Notes: a model not told the origin generated them from the sequence alone. Shown: positions 50,471 to 63,485, counted from the stretch's first letter. The stretch is 64,000 nt of DNA from Owenia fusiformis (GCA_903813345.2 CAIIXF020000005.1:36645375-36709374), one strand, 5' to 3'. Translations and numbers: made by a program.

Positions 50471-51278
50471 CAGTCCCCTCCATAAGTTCGGCAACCCTAA
50501 CTCTCCCATTACATTCTGAAGTCGATTTATGTTTGAAATTTTGTTTACATAGTCTTTAAAGAAAAGAGTACTTTTAGGGCTGGAGATATAAATTGAATTC
50601 ATTTTGAATACCTCCAATTTTTCTCAATTTTTCCAACAATAACAATAGGTCGGATATTGATGACAAATCTGATGAAGTTTTAAAAATCGACATTCCCATG
50701 TTAAACCAATGGAAACTGATAGGTTTGTCGCAAGGCATATGACAGAATATCCATCTATCCGAAATCTCGCAAAAAGTACAAATAAGGAAGGAAAAAACGT
50801 AACAGGTTTCTTCACGTTCAACAAAGTTATAGGTTTCCAAAGTCAAAATTATTGTTCAAGCAACTTCTCCCATTGAAATAACACAAGAGGCGAAAAATTA
50901 TTTTAAAAATGCTCCGTAACTCCGTAAATGTTTACAACAAAAACGTAGACAGTTCAATTTTCTACATAGAAATAATTTTTGGTGAAGCATTTACTGAATT
51001 GATATCCAGAATCTGATTTGCCCCGAACCGACCCTTTCCCATTGGTTTACATGGGAAGGGCAATCCTAAAAAATAATCAAATTTGTTATCAATTTTCGAC
51101 CTATTGTAATTGAGAAAAATTAGAAAAATTTAGAGGCATTGAAAATGAAGTAAAGTTACATTTTTACCTTCATGATAAGTATTTTCGTTGCTGGTTATGT
51201 AAATAAAAATTCAAACATAAAGAGGCTTTAATACGTAGTCCAATGAGGGAGTTAGGGTTGCCAAACTTATGGGGAGTG
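50471..51278. mobile_element. TA-flanked element with ~42-bp terminal inverted repeats
   Basis: Left CAGTCCCCTCCATAAGTTCG and GCAACCCTAACTC; right, inverted, CACTCCCCATAAGTTTGGC and AACCCTAACTCCC. TA on both sides. Tc1/mariner-like ends, no transposase frame. Confidence 0.75.
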
Positions 51279-51591
51279 TACCTATGACTCATTCTCTTTC
51301 ATACGATAGCGACAGGATATCGATCCCGCGATGGATTATATAACGTGTCTTCAATATTGTGATATCAATCGTAGTTATATTTTTTGAGTGGCATATGTAA
51401 TCAGTCTAATGTAATTATCTGATAGGTGCTTGGCGGTAATCTTTCCGGATCAAAGTATACCGTGTAGTTCATTACGGATGTTGCCCCTTAGAACTGTCCA
51501 TGGACTTCGAGACATGATTTATCTATCCCACATCATTTGAGACTAAATACTCTATCTTTTATGAGTATTAGTATCTACAACTATTTTTGAT

Positions 51592-53891
51592 CGGTGACCA
51601 AGAGTTAACAGTGCAAATCGGTCCGGTCGTGTTTTTTTAAACTCTTTAGTCGTGTTTTTTTGAAAATTTGAGAGGTAGGTTGATAAATTTGGTCATGAAA
51701 TTGCTGTCACTTGACTTTATGTAAAAGTAAGTAATTTATATTGCTTTCCATACTATATCTTAAATTCAGGTATTCGTAAACGTGTTATTTGCACGAATCG
51801 TATGCTATAGTCTTGTTATATCGGGAAATGAGCAATTCTGTCAGTGTTATACATATTTTTGCCTGAAAATCACTTGCCTGACTTATATTCAATGAATACA
51901 TCGATTCATAAGGAAAGCATTCACAATATGTGCGAAAATCAAAAGTTAGAAGAGCTTAAATAAGTAGCAATTGATCGAATAATATTTTTTAGATTAAACT
52001 CTTTAGACGTGTTGAAAAGATTGCGGTTAATGACGTTGACCTGTTAGTGAAACGTTCTAGACGTGTAGAGACATTGAGGTTTAACGATTTGGAAGTGGGA
52101 AACAGCACAATTAACATTATGTATTTCCCAAAAAATGATCACAATGTGGAAGAAGTTGTTGTCTGAGTGACACTATCTTAATTATAAATGATTAACAATA
52201 ATCAAATGTACGACATAATATGTCAAGATTGATTTATGGGATCACTACCGAATTTGATACTTAAATCAAAATGGTTAGAATCAGACACGCATGGTTAATG
52301 CAAGCGAGCTTTGCCTCGTCGCTCGTCATTTTGAAAATTTTACCAGTCATATTATTTTTTAATTGCCCTGTCGCTCATTAAATGACTCGTTGCTATTTTT
52401 GAATTTGTCTCAAATACGTTTTAAAACGTCCCTAATGGCCTTAAACTCACTTTTCCCTGTCATGAACGTAAATAAATTTATTTAAAATGAGAGGAAATGT
52501 TTAGTTTGTGATGCACTACATGTAAATGCATATATATGATCACCTAATGTAAGGAATAACTCCACCGTTATTAAAATCGTATGCTCAATATCTATTAGGT
52601 TTGCCTCAGGATTTTTAACAATTTGATTCGATGTTATTCCCTAATTCGCCTCACACAATGCAATACAATTTTAATTTTCAAATTGCAATAGGTAAAAAAC
52701 GCTACATATGCTGCTATCGTTCTATGAGTGATCTATGAACTGTACTGTAACATAGTTTTCTAGCGAATTAAATTACAACATCTGTTGATCTTGTTAAATC
52801 ATATTTCTGTCTTTTTTTATTTATTCTTATTTATTCATATCTTGACTACAAATTACAATAAACGGGTGACACATAATGTATATTCCCGTGTTTTATACTA
52901 ATACATGAACAGATGGTGAACTGCTTGTGTAATAAAATAATGCATACTATTTGTTTCTGGTTAATAGTGTGTGTCGCACTAGGCCCGCAAATTATTATAA
53001 AACCAACATAAACTAAATATTATATCATTGATTAAGAAGATACTTTTTGAGTTTTAACTTCTAGCAGAAATACGAGATAGTAAGAATTTAGTTTTTCAAT
53101 TTATTTTAGTACTAGATCGTGGATAGGGATGTCAATTCTAAACAGATCAGTCGGATGAACCTTCTCATAATGTTCAAGGAAAGTGTTCTTATGAGCGCTT
53201 TTGAAAGAGCACGCGTGGCACTTATTCCGAGGAACTGAAATTACAAAATATGTGAATAGTCATGTAGTACAAACACTTATCTTCAAAGTACTAATACGAT
53301 TATTTTCAGAAGCACAGACAAATTATTAAGCAACAAAACATGGTCAATGTGAACAATATTACAAGACAATTCAAAGTCGTTAATTTTGTCACGTCTAAAA
53401 CGTTATCTTTACAATTCCAAAACGTTAACATGCTTATTATAAGACACGTCCATGACGTTATATTGTCCCTTCTCCATAGTTAACTCCACTTTTTACATTT
53501 ACGGTCATTTATGGCAATTTTAAGATAAATACAGTTAAAATATTTACACGATCTTTAGAGTAGTGAATATTATTCCACGTTGTTGAATGGATTGTCTGTT
53601 TAAACTTGATTAAATAACACTAAATGCAAATTAAGTACATATTTCTGGCACTTTTGGTATATAATTGCGATTGATATGAAGTATGATGGATTTATCCCCA
53701 AAATAGATTCGTGGGTATGAAGAAGAACATCTTAGGTAGAAGTCAAGATATGTAAGTTTGTAAAATATAGAATATTCTTACCATTTTGCTCCATTCTATC
53801 GAATGTCGCATCCCATGTTCTTACAAAACACGACTAAAGAGTTTAAAAAAACACGACCGGGCCGATTTGCAGTGTTAACTCTTGGTCACCG
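51592..53891. mobile_element. 2.3-kb element with ~67-bp terminal inverted repeats, no transposase
   Basis: Left CGGTGACCAAGAGTTAACAG... continues through CGGTCGTGTTTTTTTAAACT to TAGTCGTGTTTTTT. The right end is its close inverse, finishing CTCTTGGTCACCG. Variants of the subterminal AAACTCTTTAGTCGTG motif recur inside (AAACTCTTTAGACGTG near 51997, TAGACGTG near 52067, CACGTCTA near 53392). No frame of coding quality; no clear target duplication. Confidence 0.7.
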
Positions 53892-56490
53892 TGAGTATTG
53901 GCTATCAATTTTTCAATTTTTCTTCAACATGTATTGTAATGACTTCAGTATGAATGAAATGTCCCTTGGTATTCTTGTTCTGGATTGTGATATTGGTTCT
54001 CGATTGGAGGGGGAGGGGGATGTTAGACATTTTTTCTTTTCACGTTAGATAATGGTTTTGGGATAGATAGGGTCTACTTTTCTTATGACAGATTTACACT
54101 TACAGTTTGCTTTTCTTGTTGGGTTTCTTTAAAGTTTTTAGTCACCCTTCCCTTTTGGCATTTGTGCTTATATATTCATACTTACAATCATTGCTTAAAG
54201 CCCTGTCTACATTGTCAATTGCGTTTCAACCCTTTCGATAATTAACTTAATTGAATCCCTCAAATCATTTCGATCAGTTCAATGTATTCTATGTTGCTAG
54301 GCACATGACCAAATTCGGAAGAAACGAATGAAAGGAAAAACGAACACGAACCTTTCCCGTTTCAAACATTACGCCAACGAATTTCAATCGTTCCAACCAT
54401 TTTAATCGATCTCTTGGAAATTCGCCGTATCTATTGTCAAGTTCAGTTTTTTTATATGGTATTGAGGCCAAAAATATTGTATTTAGGCCAACTTTTTTAA
54501 ACGGACTAAATTATTGTCTATTGTCTATTTAGCTTGTATATGAGCCAAGCCTTTAAAAAACTTTTAATTAGATATGACTAATATGCATGCATGACGTGAC
54601 ACACGAAGAAATCTCAATTGTTGTGTGTTTCATAATAATGCCCTTAGTTGTGGTTTCTTATTACTAATTGAATAACACTTATGTACTATTATCTTCATAT
54701 CTTCTGAAGAGCATATTGAAAAATATTAATGCTAGAGATGTGTCCGTTGACTTAAAATAGATATCATGATAAAACAAATGAGTCTGTATTAAAAACGTAA
54801 CTCTGGAATCGTTCTCGATAAAACTACTGTTTTTTCTCTGCTAGGATATATCAACAATGAAAATTACATCTTATAAATATTCAAATAATTTCATGTGGTT
54901 AAGGAATACAACCTTTGGTTTTGCTTGTAGTTGCGTTGTATATGTATACTTTACTGCAATATGTAGTATGCCACAGAAACATCATTTAAAATTTGACATA
55001 CGTGCAGAAACAATTTACTGATGATATTAGGATAATGGAAAAGCAAAACTAGGGGTAAGTTACCGATATTTTTTAAAAACTAATTAAATGATTGTTTTCT
55101 TGATCTCAACAAACTTGTTCTTATGTCATGTATGCTTTTGAACTGTTGGACATTATGAGCTACCCAAAAGACAGTTTCGTTGATTTTTTCGTGTTCTGTG
55201 GTTAATTAAAAGTGTGCTTTTTTCTTCACTTGATCAATTTCCCCATCTGCTATAGCTAATTGATCAATTTTTCTTGATTAAAATAGCTATTATTCCTTTA
55301 ATGGTTCACAGGCAAAAGATACGTTATTTATGTTCATTTTATCCGTCCCGACCGTACAGTTTGATAAGTTCATCTTACTTCATCAGAGCTATAGCTCTAT
55401 ATTGATTAATATATTCGCGGTGATAAAAAGATATTCTATTTATCGAAGATCTCTCAGAATGAATATTTTCTAATTTTGAAGTAAGCTCAAATGAAAGCTC
55501 AACTGAATTAAAGCAACTTTTATTTGTGCCAATCCACAATTGTCTTCCTTGTATGAAACTGAATTAAGTCTCTCATAGGTCAACACCGGCAGGCAAGATG
55601 TTTTTATCTATCATTGACTTATAATTGTATACCCTCTGTAAAGAAAAAAGGTCATGGTCCGTTATGAGTCATACCATTATCAAAATTTGGTAAAATATAA
55701 CTTAGCTCTAGTAGGCATATGGTGCACATATTGTAAATAACTGGTAGAAAGTTTAAGAAATTCGATGGAAAAAAGGTTAGCAATGGTTAAAAACATTGTC
55801 TCACAAAGTCACTAATGTGACTATATTTCCTTTAAAGTCCCCATAAACCACTTTGGCTTGTAGTCTTACTCAACTTAAATAAGCACTTATCAGTGCATGA
55901 CAACGGTTCAGAGAAAAAGGTATTTCAAAATTTTAGTTCTCAAAGAAAACCAATGATACAATGATATCTAAAACATATTCTTCCTTTTAACCTGGTAAGA
56001 CAATCAACATTGGTTTATTATTGAAGTTTAGCATATTTAGACAAGATTGACACAGGAAAAAAATTCTATTTTTCAAAAAGATACATCACTTATGTTACAA
56101 AATATTTTTGTTATGCTAAAACATTGAAGTGGCCCATTAAATGTGGCATTTTATTATTAAAATAGTGTGTCCTTTGTTCAATTTTTGCATTGATGTTAAA
56201 AAGATAATCTTTTTGAAATGTATGAAGAAATATTTGATGAATGAAAAATTTCAACCTTTTTTGAAAAATGGCGAGAGAAATAAAATGCTCACAACTTTTT
56301 TTTTCAAAAATCTCTAAAATAACTTTTAAAGTCATGACAAATAGTAAATAAATAAGTCCACCCGCTATGGCTCAGTGGCAGAGTCAAGGTATCTTTTAGG
56401 AAGCCATGATTCTTTATTGACTTTCATTCCTTAAAACTAATCATTTAAAGCATGAGAGGCAGTTTGGCAGTTTTGAAACCTTAACTTTTA
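53892..56490. other. Intergenic DNA, no gene seen
   Basis: AT-rich. A CCCGCTATGGCTCAGTGGCAGAGTC phrase at about 56360 looks like a tRNA A-box remnant (SINE head) without a B box. Confidence 0.4.
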
Positions 56491-56494
56491 GAGA

Positions 56495-56678
56495 CCCTCA
56501 AGGCTCTGTCTTTGGGACCAGTATTATTTACACTATACGAGTACATAAACGATCTTTTTAAAGTATCAGATATTTTCAAACTAGTTATTTTTACTGATGA
56601 TACCAATATATGCCTCGAAGAAGAAAACTTAGAAATAAGAATAAACTTTTACTCAACATTGATAAAACTAACTACAGG
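56495..56678 (+). pseudogene. LINE reverse-transcriptase relic
   Basis: Plus strand: LGPVLFTLYEYINDLF (motif B end), FTDDTNI (motif C, Ala to Thr) and, in a shifted frame, NKLLLNIDKTNY (motif D). Cut at 56678 by a TACAGGGTGGTCCAAAAAGT string that looks like a mariner-type end; its partner end was not found. Confidence 0.65.
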
Positions 56679-56699
56679 GTGGTCCAAAAAGTGAACCCT

Positions 56700-57400
56700 T
56701 GCAACGGGCCATATTTCCCTTATTACTCGCAGGAATTCTGTTTTATTTTCACATGTTGTGGAGGAAGTTCTAAAATATATGTTGGTACCATTGAATTTTC
56801 TTAAATTTGCAGAAATTATAAACTTGTTAATAAAAGTTGAAAATGTTATATGATAAATCAAATTGTAACATTTTATGTCAACATCACTGGTGATGACAAA
56901 TCAAAGAAAATGAATAAGTTCCAGAAAAAATATTATCGAATATATATAGCTTACTGATGGTCGTGATGAAATACGATTTTTTCCTTGAGAAAATATCATA
57001 TTGTCACTCGGAATGAAATTAATATTTCATATATAGCCTCTATATATTCCACATTATAACAAATGTTTCTAAACCCATAATGTCCAATATTAGAATCGTT
57101 TCGATTCTGATATGGAATATATTTTATTATTTGAATAGACAACAATTCACCAGAGATGAATATTCATTTATTCAATATTGGTTGTGTTTGATAGTTATGG
57201 TTAATCGTGATGATCCCTTTCAAGTACAATGCTTTATGTTTAGTTATGAATCAGATTCTATACAATTTATATGAAAAGCAATGTACATGTATATTGTATT
57301 TTAATGGGACTTGATGAAATAATCTTCTATTTTACTGGGAGGCATCACGTTTTTTATATCATGAATGTATGGATAATTGACTATCATGTTTGGTAAATGC
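56700..57400. other. Upstream region of GPCR D, no gene seen
   Basis: AT-rich. It probably holds the promoter and 5' intron of GPCR D, but no TATA box or donor is convincing. Confidence 0.35.
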
Positions 57401-57426
57401 AGGTTCAAGAAGAAATCTCCTCTACA

Positions 57427-59262
57427 ATGAAGGCACGTGTAGAAATGGTTCTGGTTATACTCGCTGTGACGATGGGTATAAACTACAGCGCCACTAAGGG
57501 ATCGTTTACTAAGGAGGAAAGTGATACCACGACATATGGATACACGGGCGAACAATTTCATAATGGTACAAGTGATGCCACGACAAGTCGATACACGGGT
57601 ATTAAAACTTCAGCGGGAGAACAATTTGAAAATGGTAAAAATGATACCACGACAAATGGATACACGGGTAATGAAACTTCAGCGAGGGAACAATTTGAAA
57701 ATGGTAAAAGTTATGCCACGACAAGTGGATACACGGGTAACAAAACTTCAACTAGAGAACAGGTTGAAAATGGTGAAAGTGATGCCACGACATTTTCACA
57801 GACTAGTGAAATAATGTCTAAGACTACGAATAAAAGTAACATCACAAATGATAATAATAGTAGTGTAACTATTGCCACTGCTTCACGTGTCACAAGGGAA
57901 ACAAATGTCAATGTCAATGATACGACAACTGATAAAGTGGGAAGAAATTTTACAATGGGAAATGGCGGACATGATAATAATTATTTTACAACCGTATTGC
58001 CGACCAGTGAAAAAGGAACTACGACTTTAGAAAGTAATCCCAATACTGAATCTGATACACCAACGGAAGAGGACGTCTTGCTTGATTGCATTTACAACAA
58101 CGATGGAGTATACATAGATTTAATTACAAGTGAATATATGCTGAATGAGACTGTAGTGTTTTGTTGCCAATTACAAATTAAAAATTATGACGTTCATAGT
58201 TTAATGACGAAGGAAATGACAAAGGTTTATGAGATAATAGAATTTTGGATCAGTATATGTTTAGTGTTCATTGGGTTAGTTGGTAATGGTGTATCCTTTG
58301 TAATATTGTACAGGGAGAAGACGAGTACTAGCATGTTTCTTCTAAAGGCACTTTCAAGCTGTGACGCGCTCTATTGTCTCTGGTACCTCATGTTTGCACC
58401 CTACTCCATCGCTTATGAAATAACACCATGGATTAAAAACAGAGAATCTAATATTGTTAATTGGATCCCATTTCATTTTTTGAAATTAGGTTTGGTTAAC
58501 TATGTTCTTCAGACCATTTCTATTTGGCTTGTTGTGCTCCTTACCATTGATCGTTACATTGCTATCTGTTATCCATTCAGAGCAAAAGTTTTGTGCACAT
58601 TGAATAAAGTCAGAATCGAAGTTGGTGTCTTAATCATACTATCCATTTGCTTCGCTATCCCTAAGGGGTTTCAGAACGCTTCGGAAATGTCAGTAAATGC
58701 ATGTTTACGTACACCTTATGTCGAAACCGTTCTAACAAAGTTTGGGGAGTCATTTGGATGTGCTGTAGTGTATAACATCATTCTTGATGGATTCTTAAGA
58801 TATATCATCCCTGTTATTATGGTTCTTGTAATGAACATCCTTTTAATTAGAGTCCTGACAAAGGCTGCAGCTAACCGAGTACAGATGAGTTCAATTAGTG
58901 AGACAAGCCAACAAGACAATGGCATCACTAAAATGCTAGTAACAGTTGCAACTGTGTTCTTAATCTTAATCCTCCCACAGGTGGGTGCCAAGATTTTGAA
59001 ATCTCTTGTTTATTTGAGTATGAAAAACAAGATCAGTTTGTCCGTCAATGTGTCACCAACTGCAGTCGAAAGTGTTGTGTTGGCGTCCAATTTGGCTCTC
59101 CGGTTGAACTCATCGATTAACTTTATTCTTTACATTATTGTGAGCCAACGATTCAGGAAAGGCTTTGCCCAACTGTTTCGGTGTAGCAGAGTTCTCAAGT
59201 CAGATACAACTTCCAGTGGCTCACGCACATCAAGCACTGGTGCTTCAAAGTCGGAACTTTGA
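57427..59262 (+). CDS. Class A peptide-type GPCR with repeat-bearing N-terminus (GPCR D)
   Basis: 611 residues from the ATG at 57427. An in-frame ATG at 57397 spans an apparent acceptor (AAATGCAG at 57402), so I prefer the second, which opens a signal-peptide-like stretch (VEMVLVILAVTMGINYS). Residues about 35-125 hold 23-residue tandem repeats (YTGNETSAREQFENGKS type). The rest of the ectodomain is Thr/Asn-rich with many sequons. TM1 GLVGNGVSF, TM2 with D313, canonical DRY at 375-377 (TIDRYIAICYPF), TM6 LILPQVG, TM7 LNSSINFILYIIV. It is a more distant paralogue of GPCR B and C and has kept DRY where they have DRF. Ligand unknown. Confidence 0.85.
   Translation: MKARVEMVLVILAVTMGINYSATKGSFTKEESDTTTYGYTGEQFHNGTSDATTSRYTGIKTSAGEQFENGKNDTTTNGYTGNETSAREQFENGKSYATTSGYTGNKTSTREQVENGESDATTFSQTSEIMSKTTNKSNITNDNNSSVTIATASRVTRETNVNVNDTTTDKVGRNFTMGNGGHDNNYFTTVLPTSEKGTTTLESNPNTESDTPTEEDVLLDCIYNNDGVYIDLITSEYMLNETVVFCCQLQIKNYDVHSLMTKEMTKVYEIIEFWISICLVFIGLVGNGVSFVILYREKTSTSMFLLKALSSCDALYCLWYLMFAPYSIAYEITPWIKNRESNIVNWIPFHFLKLGLVNYVLQTISIWLVVLLTIDRYIAICYPFRAKVLCTLNKVRIEVGVLIILSICFAIPKGFQNASEMSVNACLRTPYVETVLTKFGESFGCAVVYNIILDGFLRYIIPVIMVLVMNILLIRVLTKAAANRVQMSSISETSQQDNGITKMLVTVATVFLILILPQVGAKILKSLVYLSMKNKISLSVNVSPTAVESVVLASNLALRLNSSINFILYIIVSQRFRKGFAQLFRCSRVLKSDTTSSGSRTSSTGASKSEL
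57545..57790 (+). repeat. 69-bp coding minisatellite in GPCR D
   Basis: About three and a half in-frame units with GGATACACGGGTAATGAAAC and GAACAATTTGAAAATGG, giving YTG.(K/E)TSA.EQFENGK. Confidence 0.85.
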
Positions 59263-59427
59263 GATATTTGATTTCCTTTACATGTATAACCGGTGCCTTT
59301 TTAGAAGTTGCATTTGGTAATCTAACATGTCTGAAAATATAAGCAGTTTGCTTTTAAACCTGTGGCCAACTTTGTTGATCAAATAATAATCGAAACTATT
59401 TGTGGTTATGGCATAATTACGCAAATG

Positions 59428-59765
59428 CGAGTAGGTAGTTACCAGTTTCACCACCAGGTGGCTGATTCGGGTCAATTAACACGGCAGGTATATAAGAAAG
59501 TTCCCTTAAACTTGAATAGTATCAATTTAAGTGGCTCAATTTTCATATAACCCTTATGTATCTGATACTTATACTAATGAAAATATGTCCAGTAAAGCAA
59601 AATATTATCTGTCCACTAAAAGAAAAGATATTTCATTTTTTTGTGATTTTATAGCATGGTCTATGGGGAATCTCCCCGAGCAAGAAGTCACTGAATTTTG
59701 AATTTTTAATGACGTAAATCAAGATTATTTCTACTCGCATCTGGGTTATTGGTTTAGAAATAGAG
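59428..59765. repeat. Dispersed repeat family S, copy 2
   Basis: Direct-orientation relative of 9625-10060, about 170 bp after the GPCR D stop. Keeps CCACCAGGTGGC at 59451-59462. Confidence 0.65.
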
Positions 59766-62500
59766 ATCGAAACCAGCTATATTTTTCTCTCGTTGACCAT
59801 TGTGAATTATTGTGTTTCATGGACTGTGGCGCGCATTTTTGATGTCAGGAGTATTGGTCATCATATCAATTTATTCCTCAACATGTTTTGTATTTGATCT
59901 TCTGCATGAATTTATGTAACATGGTCTTTAAGCTAGTAGTATTTGATTCTAAGAACGGGTCCCTAGTGGCGGCGTCAAAACAAGTAAAATTACCTGCTGG
60001 TATAGGGAATGGAAAGTGAAAAGTTGATAATGCAGTGACAATGCCAACAATGGGTGATTTCGATGTTTCTCAATATCATTACAGAGTAAAATGGACATTC
60101 AGGGGATCCTTTGAAGCAGGGGCATCTTTCATCACAAAATGGTTGATAGCACCTTAAATTAAACGTTCTGAATGATTTATACAGGATCATATCCTCGTAG
60201 AATTGAGATCCTCCAGGCTGCTGGGGGAGACATACAGACTATTAAAAAAGTGAAATATGGACATCACTAAAAAATTTGGAATTTAACCAATCACTCTGAA
60301 ATTTGGTGTGTGATCAGCAAATTAAATTCCCTTTAAGATGATGTAGACCAACCCTATGTTATCTCTGAATTAAACAAGTTAAGGGGGGAGAACAGACTTA
60401 TTTGACGCCCTGTAGACATATTATCCCCCCCCTCCATCCCATTCTACCCCCTTGCATATATATTTTACTAATTATAGTTATCATCTAAACACTTTTAAAT
60501 ATTTTGTTTTTTCATTTCCTTGTGTTATATCATGTGTCTTAAAAATATATGAAATATATTAAATGTTTAAAGTAATATGATTGAATGGTCACAAATGAGT
60601 TTGATAAATGATAAATGTTGTCATGTCTAAATGGTGTCATCACGATAAAAGTGAATTCGGGTATCGGGTGTCTCAAAAAAGTAAGCCCCTCTAAGATAAG
60701 TATTTTCTCAGCAATAGATGACTTAATTTTATTGAAAATTTCTATAAATAAAATATTACAGAGATCGGCTAAATATCATTTGTGCATTAATAAATTCAAA
60801 AATGCATGCCAAAAACCCAGTAGCAGAGCTGCGCAATTAAACCTTCATAGCGTTGGTGCCAGCAACAGGTGATAGCAACTGTGTAAGTCTCAAAATTGCT
60901 GGTCTTTGTTTCAGTTCTATTGATTTGTATCATTATTCTCTGTATCCAAAATTCAAAATTTCAGCTTGGAAAGATAATTAACGATGCCTTTCAACGAAAG
61001 CGATAAGGCTACTACTGAAAACAGTTTCAAGGTGAAAGGATGCGGCTTGAGATGAATCATGCCAATTGAAGGCGAGAGTTGGAGGCATGTTACTGTAGAT
61101 AGACAATAAATGAACAATAATTATTACATCTACCATGCAAAGAAAGTATCAATTTTGTCATTGGAGGCCGTATCGTGTAAAAAATAGACAAAAGCATTTC
61201 TGCTTGAAAAACCGGCTTTTTCAGACTTTAATAAATGCCGTTTCCATTGATATTGAACATTTTAGCATGCTGTTTTTAATTTGATAATACATAGTAGCCC
61301 TGACAGAATTGTTCAATGGTCACTTTTTCCTTAATAACTTTTTTTTAATTTTCAGTATTATCAAAATCTGATTTCATATTTGAAAACTAGAGGAAAATTC
61401 TGACATAAAAAAAATATTTAAGGAACATCTCTTTTTTTAATGATATTATAGGCGTTCGTAGTATGAGTGACGCAAATACATTATTCACCATTTTGTCTCA
61501 TATTTGTTCAAAAATGGCATGTTTTGTGGTTTTAATGTTCAGTTGAAAGATAATATTGAAGAAATGTCATTGGCCTCAGTATATTGGTAAGGTAGCAAGA
61601 CTAAAAGTTTTTTTGGCCATTCCATTGTTACTCGTAGTGGATTAGCAACCCTATTTTAGCCCAGTCAAACTAATGACAAAAATAGCTTAACCCAAAACAA
61701 ATTGCAATAGAAATCAAATTAGGTTAGTTATTTACATTTATTAACCTTGAAATACATACTAAAAATCTACCAAAATCGAATAAGTGGAACAATGTTAAAA
61801 TTTGAATCGAAGATACCCCTACCCCACCCCCTTCAATTTATGAGTACATGACAAAAAAACATATTTCTTAAAGTTGAGGTTTTATTTTTACATCATTTAG
61901 TTTGAACACGATTGGATATTGTTTTTCCTAGATAATAGTATCAATTTAACAAAGAAAAAGTTCAGTTGTCTTCTTTTTAACCCTTACAAACCCAGAAAAA
62001 ATAGAAAAAAATCTCTCAAATTACGCATATACTAATTTGAATGTGTGTTTTTATATTAATGGGACCTTCTAGAAAATGTCCTATAATTTATAAAGATGGA
62101 CCAACATTCACTTATTATTCCTATGTAATATTGAAATGATAAGTTTCTTGAATTTTGAGAAATAAACTTTTTGATACCGTATGGTTAGGCTACTAGAATG
62201 AAGGTCGGAAAATGAAATTCATACAAACGAGAGGAAAAGGCACAAATTAGATACCGTTGTAAAACTTATGACCCAACCTTTTCAAATCCACTTGCATCCA
62301 AGTCTCAAATTTGTTACCAATAATGTCAAATGCCAGTTTCCATAGCAACCATTTGGATATTGTTAATAGATGTAATACATTATTAGCATATTCCACTCAT
62401 TATTCGTCGATTCAAATTGTATCATAATGAAGCAATAAATATGCGATTAGCTCGTATGCAAATTACCTCATTTGCTAATTTTTTATGAAATCATATGATG
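59766..62500. other. Intergenic DNA, no gene seen
   Basis: AT-rich with C/G runs at about 60383 and 60425. GACGCCCTGTAG at about 60400 and GGGTGTCTCAAAAAAGTAAG at about 60667 look like single ends of mariner-type elements whose partners I could not place. Confidence 0.35.
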
Positions 62501-62507
62501 TGTATTT

Positions 62508-63000
62508 TATCGTACCTAAAAAGGTACGATACTGTTGTCTGCTTGGCGGGTGGGTGGCGTTTCATTTTTCTTGAAATCACGATTCCTGGAAAACCACTTA
62601 ATGGATTCACTTCAAATTTTCACAAATGGTACATGGAAAGAAGTTCTAGAGCTGATTAACTTTTCGGTAGCCATCTTGCATTCTGGCGGCCATCTTGGAA
62701 GTTTTTAGATAAATCTTGTCATCACAATTCCCAAAGATCCCTCAACATATTTATTTCAAATTTTTCACATGTTACTTGGTAAGAAGTTCTAGAGCTAATA
62801 AACTTTTCAGAAGCCATCTTGCATTCTGGTCCCATTTCAGCGACTATCTTGCAATGTGGCAGCCATTTTGGAAGTTTTTGGATTAATTTTGTCATTGGCA
62901 TTCCATGAAAACCACTAATGGCATTACTTCAAAACTTTACACATGTTACATGGAAAGATGTTCTACAGCTGATAAACATTTTGGTGGTCATCTAGCTTTT
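62508..63000 (+). repeat. Terminal-hairpin repeat with ~150-170-bp tandem units
   Basis: Opens with the hairpin ATCGTACC-TAAAAA-GGTACGAT. Three decayed units follow, each with CAAATTTTTCACATGTTAC, AAGAAGTTCTAGAGCTGAT and GCCATCTTGCATTCTGG phrases (about 62580, 62730, 62900). Confidence 0.55.
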
Positions 63001-63424
63001 TGGGTAAAACAAGCCCTTACTGCCATTTATTAGGTACAATATTGTTAACCCTGTGCCTTGTTCTACATTGCACTCATATATTTAGACACAATGTTGATTG
63101 GTATTGTAAACGTTACTGATTGTTACGCGGTAAACACGATACAAATATATGTCATACTCCTCAACGAATATGGCATATTCACTTGCGGTGTATGACAGAT
63201 TCACCTGCGGTATATGGCATACACACTAACCAATGAGAATGCGATACAGAACTGTTCACAACTGTCAAATACATTGATTACTTAATCAACATCTTAGCGC
63301 ATTAAAAATATCAACTAATACAATTGAATAACATACACCAGTACGGTACGTATTTTGTTTTATCCCATACTTGGACGTGTTACAGGTACATAAAGCCGGT
63401 TTGTAAAAACTTATATTTTCATCA

Positions 63425-63485
63425 GCGGGCAGATATAGCTATACGTCCCGCTCCGAGCGGGCAGATATACTATATCTGCCCGCTA
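63425..63485. repeat. Palindromic AGCGGGCAGATATA repeat
   Basis: AGCGGGCAGATATA occurs at about 63425 and 63457; the second meets its inverse CTATATCTGCCCGCT at 63471-63485. Confidence 0.6.

Noticed and set aside
49787-50485. 232-codon plus-strand open frame (HITSHQITLHYI type).
   Set aside because: Translation of the CATCA/CATTA satellite; low complexity with no start or domain context.
53803-54048. 81-codon open frame at the right end of the 2.3-kb TIR element.
   Set aside because: It starts in flank-like DNA, runs through the terminal repeat and has no family resemblance.
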